From the NCBI RefSeq assembly GCF_024323335.1, contig NC_066582.1:180678782-180742781 (forward strand): a DNA stretch of 64,000 nucleotides. The letters are read 5' to 3'. The translations under genes were made by a program, and so were the position numbers. Shown piece after piece: positions 59,027-64,000 of this stretch (the stretch's first letter is position 1; each line of letters begins with the position of its first letter). The DNA is from Lathyrus oleraceus (taxonomy: Eukaryota; Streptophyta; Magnoliopsida; Fabales; Fabaceae). Below the pieces are notes generated by a model. The model had not been told where the DNA came from. It ran no database searches and saw nothing but the letters and a program-made list of their open reading frames with translations.

Positions 59027-62000
59027 GTTGATTCCTAAACCCATTGAACATAATGATCCAACGCCATCTCCCAATTTTGAGTTCCCTGTATTTGAGGCAG
59101 AGGAAGATGATGTTGACGAGATTCCTGATGAGATTACCCGTCTACTTGAGCATGAAAAGAAGATCATTCAGCCGCATCTTGAGAATCTGGAAACAGTCAA
59201 CTTCGGGTCTGAAGATTGTGTTCGAGAAGTGAAGATCGGGGCACTCCTGGAAGAATCTGTCAAGAAGGGGTTGATCGAATTGCTACGAGAATATGTTGAT
59301 ATCTTCGCTTGGTCGTATGAAGACATGCCAGGTCTAGATACAGATATTGTGCAATATTTCCTGCCTTTGAAGCCTGAGTGCGTGCCTGTGAAGCAGAAGC
59401 TCAGAAGAACTCATCCCGATATGGCAGTGAAGATCAAAGAGGAAGTTCAGAAGCAAATTGATGCGGGGTTTCTGGTGACTCCTACATATCCTCAATGGGT
59501 GGCCAATATTGTGCCCGTGCCTAAGAAAGACGGAAAAGTCCGTATGTGTGTGGATTATAGAGATTTGAATAAAGCTAGTCCGAAAGATGATTTCCCTCTA
59601 CCACATATTGATATGTTGGTAGACAATACAGCTAAATTCAAAGTCTTCTCATTTATGGATGGATTTTCCGGATATAATCAGATTAAGATGGCACCCGAGG
59701 ATATGGAGAAGACAACATTCATCACACCTTGGGGAACATTCTGTTATCGAGTGATGCCCTTCGGTTTGAAGAACGCCGGAGCCATGTATCAACGAGCTAT
59801 GACTACCTTGTTCCATGATATGATGCACAAGGAGATATAGGTCTATGTTGATGATATGATTGCTAAGTCAAGAACGGAAGTTGAACATGTAGAGCACTTG
59901 GTGAAGCTTTTTCAGCGTTTGAGGAAGTTCAGGCTTCGTCTGAATCCCAACAAGTGTACATTTGGAGTTCGTTCTGGCAAGTTATTGGGCTTTGTTGTCA
60001 GCGAAAGAGGTATTGAGGTTGATCCTGCAAAGGTCAAAGCAATACAAGAGATGCCTGCGCCCAAAACTGAGAAGCAAGTCCGAGGTTTTCTTGGCCACTT
60101 GAATTATATTTCCAGATTCATATCCCACATGACTGCCACATGTGCTTCGATATTCAAGCTCCTCCGGAAAGATCAGTCTCATGATTAGACCGAGGATTGC
60201 CATAAAGCTTTCGATAATATCCAAGAATATCTGTCTGAACCTCCGATCCTGTCTCCGCCTATAGAAGGAAGACCTTTGATCATGTATCTGACGGTTCTTG
60301 AAGACTCAATGGGTTGTGTCCTTGGTCAGCAAGATGAATCAGGGAAGAAAGAGTATGCTATTTACTACTTGAGTAAGAAGTTCACTGATTGTGAGTCTCG
60401 ATACTCAATGCTTGAGAAGACATGCTGTGCTTTGGCTTGGGCCGCTAAGCGTTTACGCCAGTATATGATAAATCATACAACTTGGTTGATATCCAGAATA
60501 GATCCAATCAAGTATATCTTTGAGAAGCCTGCTTTAACCGGGAGGATTGCCCGTTGGCAGATGTTGTTATCTGAGTATGATATTGAGTATCGAGCTCAGA
60601 AGGCTATTAAAGGTAGTATCTTGGCTGACCACTTGGCACATCAGCCTATTGAAGATCATCAGTCAGTTCAGTATGACTTCCCAGATGAAGAGATTCTGTA
60701 TTTGAAAATGAAAGATTGCGATGAGCCTACACTCGATGAAGGGCCAGAGCCTGGTTCCAGATGGAGTATGGTATTTGATGGCGCTGTAAATCAGTACGGA
60801 AATGGTATTAGGGAAATAATGATTACTCCTCAGGGCACACATATTCCTTTTACAGCAAGGCTAACTTTCAAATGCACGAATAATATGGCTGAGTATGAGG
60901 CCTGTATTATGGGATTGGAAGAACGCATTGATCTAAGGATCAAGCATCTTGATGTTTATGGTGATTCGGCCCTCGTTGTCAATCAGATCAAGGGTGAATG
61001 GGAAATGAATCAGCCAGGTCTTATTCCATATAGAGATTATGCGAGGAGGATTTCAACGTTCTTTACTGAGGTTGACTTCCATCATATTCCTCGAGATGAT
61101 AATCGGATGGCGGATGCTCTTGCTACGCTCGCTTCCATGATTGTGGTTAAATATTGGAATGAAGTTCCCAATATCACTGTGATGCGCTTGGACGGACCAG
61201 CTCATGTATTTGCAGTTGAAGAGGTGAAAGATGATAAGCCATGGTATTATGACATCAAGTGTTTCCTCCAGAACCAGGTCTATCCGCCTGGGGCATCTGT
61301 GAAAGATAGGAAAACTTTGAGAAGATTGTCAGGCAGTTTCTACCTCAATGGTGAAGTGCTTTATAAGAGAAATTTTGACATGGTTCTGCTCAGATGCGTG
61401 GATAGACACGAAGCAGACCTGTTGATGACTGAGGTCCATGAGGGTTCATTTGGTACTCATTCCAATGGACATGCCATGGCTAGAAAGATGTTGAGAGCAG
61501 GCTACTATTGGCTGACAATGGAGTCTGACTGCTGCAAATATGTGAAGAAATGCCATAAGTGTCAGATTTATGCGGATAAGATTCATATTCCTCCGACACT
61601 TCTGAATGTGATTTCATCACCATGGCCATTCTACATGTGGGGAATTGACATGATTGGCATGATTGAGCCGAAAGCGTCCAATGGACACAGGTTTATTCTC
61701 GTAGCAATTGATTACTTCACCAAATGGGTCGAAGCTGTATCATATGCGAATGTGACCAGGCAGGTGGTTGTGAAGTTTATCAAGAATTAACTCATATGCC
61801 GTTATGGTGCGCCAGATAAGATCATTACTGATAATGGATCTAATCTGAATAACAAGATGATGAAAGAGTTGTGCAGTGAATTCAAGATCACACACTATAA
61901 TTCTTCTCCTTACAGACCCAAGATGAATGGGGCTGTTGAAGCTGCTAACAAGAATATCAAGAAGATTATCCAGAAGATGGTTGTCACGTACAAAGATTGG

Positions 62001-62489
62001 CATGAGATGTTGTCATTTGCTTTGCATGGATATCGTACATCTGTCCGCACTTCAACATGGGCAACCCCTTTCTCTCTTGTTTATGGCATGGAGGCCGTAC
62101 TCCCAGTAGAGGTGGAGATCCCATCAATGAGAGTCTTGATGGAGGCCAAGTTGACTGATGCTGAATGGATTCAGAGTCGTTATGACCAGCTGAATTTGAT
62201 TGAAGAGAAGAGATTGACTGCCATGTGCCATGGTCAGTTGTATCAGCAAAGAATGAAGAAAGCTTTTGATAAGAAGGTCAAGCCTCATGTATTCCAAGAA
62301 GGTGACCTTGTGCTCAATAAAGTCTTGTCTTTCGCGCCCGATTCCAGGGGCAAGTGGACTCCAAACTATGAAGGTCCATATGTTGTTAAGAGAGCCTTTT
62401 CAGGCGGTGCTTTGATGCTTACAACTATGGATGGGGAGGATTTCACTCATCCTGTGAATTCAGATGCAGTCAAGAAATACTTTGCCTAA
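59027..62489 (+). pseudogene. Ogre pol: RT, two RNase H domains, integrase, copy B (three stops)
   Basis: Same domains as copy A. RT keeps the canonical CVDYRDLN and FMDGFSGYNQ. A TAG at 59838-59840 lies one codon before VYVDD (YVDD 59844-59855). Further stops are at 60186-60188 (TAG for TGG) and 61788-61790 (TAA for CAG), the latter between the first and second catalytic Asp of integrase. The second RNase H reads FDGAVNQYGNGIREIMITP, departing from GIGAVIITP in A. Integrase keeps WGIDMIG, TDNGSN and GAVEAANKN. The frame continues to TAA 62487 without indels. Confidence 0.92.
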
Positions 62490-64000
62490 AAATAAAAACA
62501 GAATAGCTCGCTAAGTTGAAAACCCGAAAGGGCAGCTTAGGCAAAAATGAGCGTCTCGGTGGATTGAAAATCTGAAAGGGCGATCCAGGCAAAAGTTAGA
62601 GACATAAAAAATGAATATTTGCATCCCGCTAGATTGAGTAACTCATCCTGGGGCAATCTAGGCAAAAATTAGGGATTTGGCAAGTAACTGCATCCTGACA
62701 AGACTGTGTTCTACAACTGTCATCTATTAGAGATTCTTGTTCATTCATCGTCAACTGAAGCTTCAAATACATCGAACTCGGAATTGGTGGAGAAATGGTC
62801 ATTATGTTCAATGTAGCCCTTTTCCAATATATATCACCAATTTCAAACTTGTAAAGATCTATAGAGTCTTGCCATTTGCAGGCTACCATTCCATCAAATA
62901 AATTTGACCTTTTATCCAATTATTTGCACTCTTATTTGTTTCTATTCAACAAATGTTTTGCATGTTTTAATTGATAAAATATCATTGTTTTAAAATAAAC
63001 AAATTTTTCACAAATTGTTTTTAAACAAAGTGAACGTTCACAATGATGAAAGGATACTTAAGGAATTCTCAGTGCTCTCCCAAGGGTGGCATGATTTCCA
63101 ACAGGGTAAGACATTTGTTCATATTCCTGGCATGACTGTATCCTCTTTCTCTAGAGTATTGTGTTGGGGGTTTTCTCCCCATCAGGGTGCTTGTTGAGGT
63201 TTTTCACCTCCCCTCCCTTCAGCAGAGCAGTGGTCTTCCCTCCTCAGCAGAAGTGTTTTCTTTGGAAGGTTCAGTATTTGGTGGTTAATCCCCAATATTC
63301 CTTCACTTCCTCGGATAGTTCATCCCCAGTAGAGTTGCTGGTATGACGGATCTTATCCGTAGTGATAGATCCCCAGCAGAGTTATTAGTGTGATGATTGT
63401 TATTTGTGATGGTTCATCCCCAGCGGAGTTGTTGGTGTGTTGGATCTTATCCTTGATGATGTTATCTTCCTCAGATAGATCCCCAGCGGAGTTGTTGGTG
63501 TGTTGGATCTTATCTATGATGATGTTATCCCCTGCGGAGATATTGCTGTTTCCTAGCATATCTGATCCCCAGTAGAGTTACTTGTGTGGCATATTCTACT
63601 TGTGCGATCTTTGCTCCTCAGCAGGTGTGATTTCCTTGATGAGTTTGGTCCTTGGTGTTGGATCACCAGTTTCCCCTTATCTCCCTCAGTTGGATTTCCC
63701 TATAGAGTTGCTTTTGTGGCAGTTTCTGTCTCCACAATGAACTCTTTTCTCTGGCTGTGACCGATGTTTCCTCCGGAGCCGTTTGTGTTTTTCCTCCCGA
63801 GCAGAGTGTATGGTAAAAGTATTTTAGCCTCCTTCCTCCTCAGCATGTGAGAGATCTTGGTTCGTTTGACCTTTGAGGGCTTCTGGTTAGTGGTTGTATC
63901 CCCACGAAGATCCCTCACCCCCTTTTAGAGTTCACCGGCGGAGTGGTTTCCCTAGCAGAACTTGTTTGCGCCGTGATTCAGTTCACAGTTGGAATGATTG
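62490..64000 (+). other. Ogre B 3' region (start)
   Basis: Begins with the same three stem-loops as copy A (62511-62672): CTAAGT/GCTTAG, TGGAT/ATCCA, and CTAGATTG/CAATCTAG. Further on, phrases like GATCCCCAGCAGAGTT and TTGGTGTGTTGGATCTTATC recur (63360-63530), giving small GGAT-CTT-ATCC palindromes. The hairpin-dense part known from copy A would lie beyond the window edge. No gene. Confidence 0.8.

Larger units (their letters stand above)
48278..64000 (+). mobile_element. Ogre Ty3/gypsy retrotransposon, copy B (open at right edge)
   Basis: A second Ogre in the same orientation: truncated LTR 48278-52798, primer site 52805-52822, leader, ORF1, gag-pro, intron, pol and 3' region to the window end. 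It is closely similar to copy A in coding DNA, less so in the LTR. Gag-pro is intact with a normal DTGS protease site. ORF1 has stops at 53990 and 54941; pol has stops at 59838, 60186 and 61788. No coding frameshift was found. Confidence 0.92.

Overview
This window looks like pure repeat-rich DNA from a large plant genome. The best guess is a legume of the tribe Fabeae (pea, vetch, faba bean or lentil type), because two Ty3/gypsy elements show the full Ogre hallmark set: LTRs of about 5 kb, a tRNA-Arg-type primer site, an extra ORF before gag, an intron between protease and reverse transcriptase, and a 3' region full of repeats. I found no host gene, rRNA or tRNA that I could support. The tribe assignment is inference.

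Layout. 1-4912: minus-strand Ty1/copia element of SIRE/Maximus type (5' LTR, primer site, gag, broken pol, and an envelope-like ORF that runs off the left edge). 5277-8100: fragments of Ogre-like and other LTRs. 8100-11640: AT-rich DNA holding a degenerate mariner-like transposase and a nested inverted repeat. 11640-23624: a minus-strand, gag-only relative of Ogre with both LTRs, a purine tract and a primer site; one LTR carries a 937-bp hAT-type MITE whose empty site survives in the other LTR. 23625-28325: two more LTR-like blocks. 28326-29342: unassigned AT-rich DNA.

29343-64000: two plus-strand Ogre elements head to tail. Copy A has a full 5' LTR (29343-34412), leader, ORF1, gag-pro, intron, RT-RNaseH-integrase and a 4.1-kb 3' region. 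That region runs at about 48278 directly into an LTR lacking its first ~520 bp, which serves as the 5' LTR of copy B. Copy B then repeats the leader, ORF1, gag-pro, intron and pol, and its 3' region leaves the window at 64000.

How the parts work together. ORF1 is of unknown role and recalls the plant mobile domain. Gag builds the particle and the protease matures it. RT with two RNase H domains copies the RNA from the primer site, and integrase inserts the DNA. Both copies are damaged, in different places: A has a protease Asp-to-Gly change, two frameshifts and two pol stops; B has an intact gag-pro but stops in ORF1 and pol.

The most unusual signal is in non-coding Ogre RNA. The 3' region of copy A carries several families of short hairpins whose loops are constant while their stems change on both sides together. 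Three further stem-loops sit just after the pol stop in both copies. A long stem-loop lies in the leader of both copies and is duplicated in A. These covarying stems suggest selected RNA (or single-strand DNA) structure.
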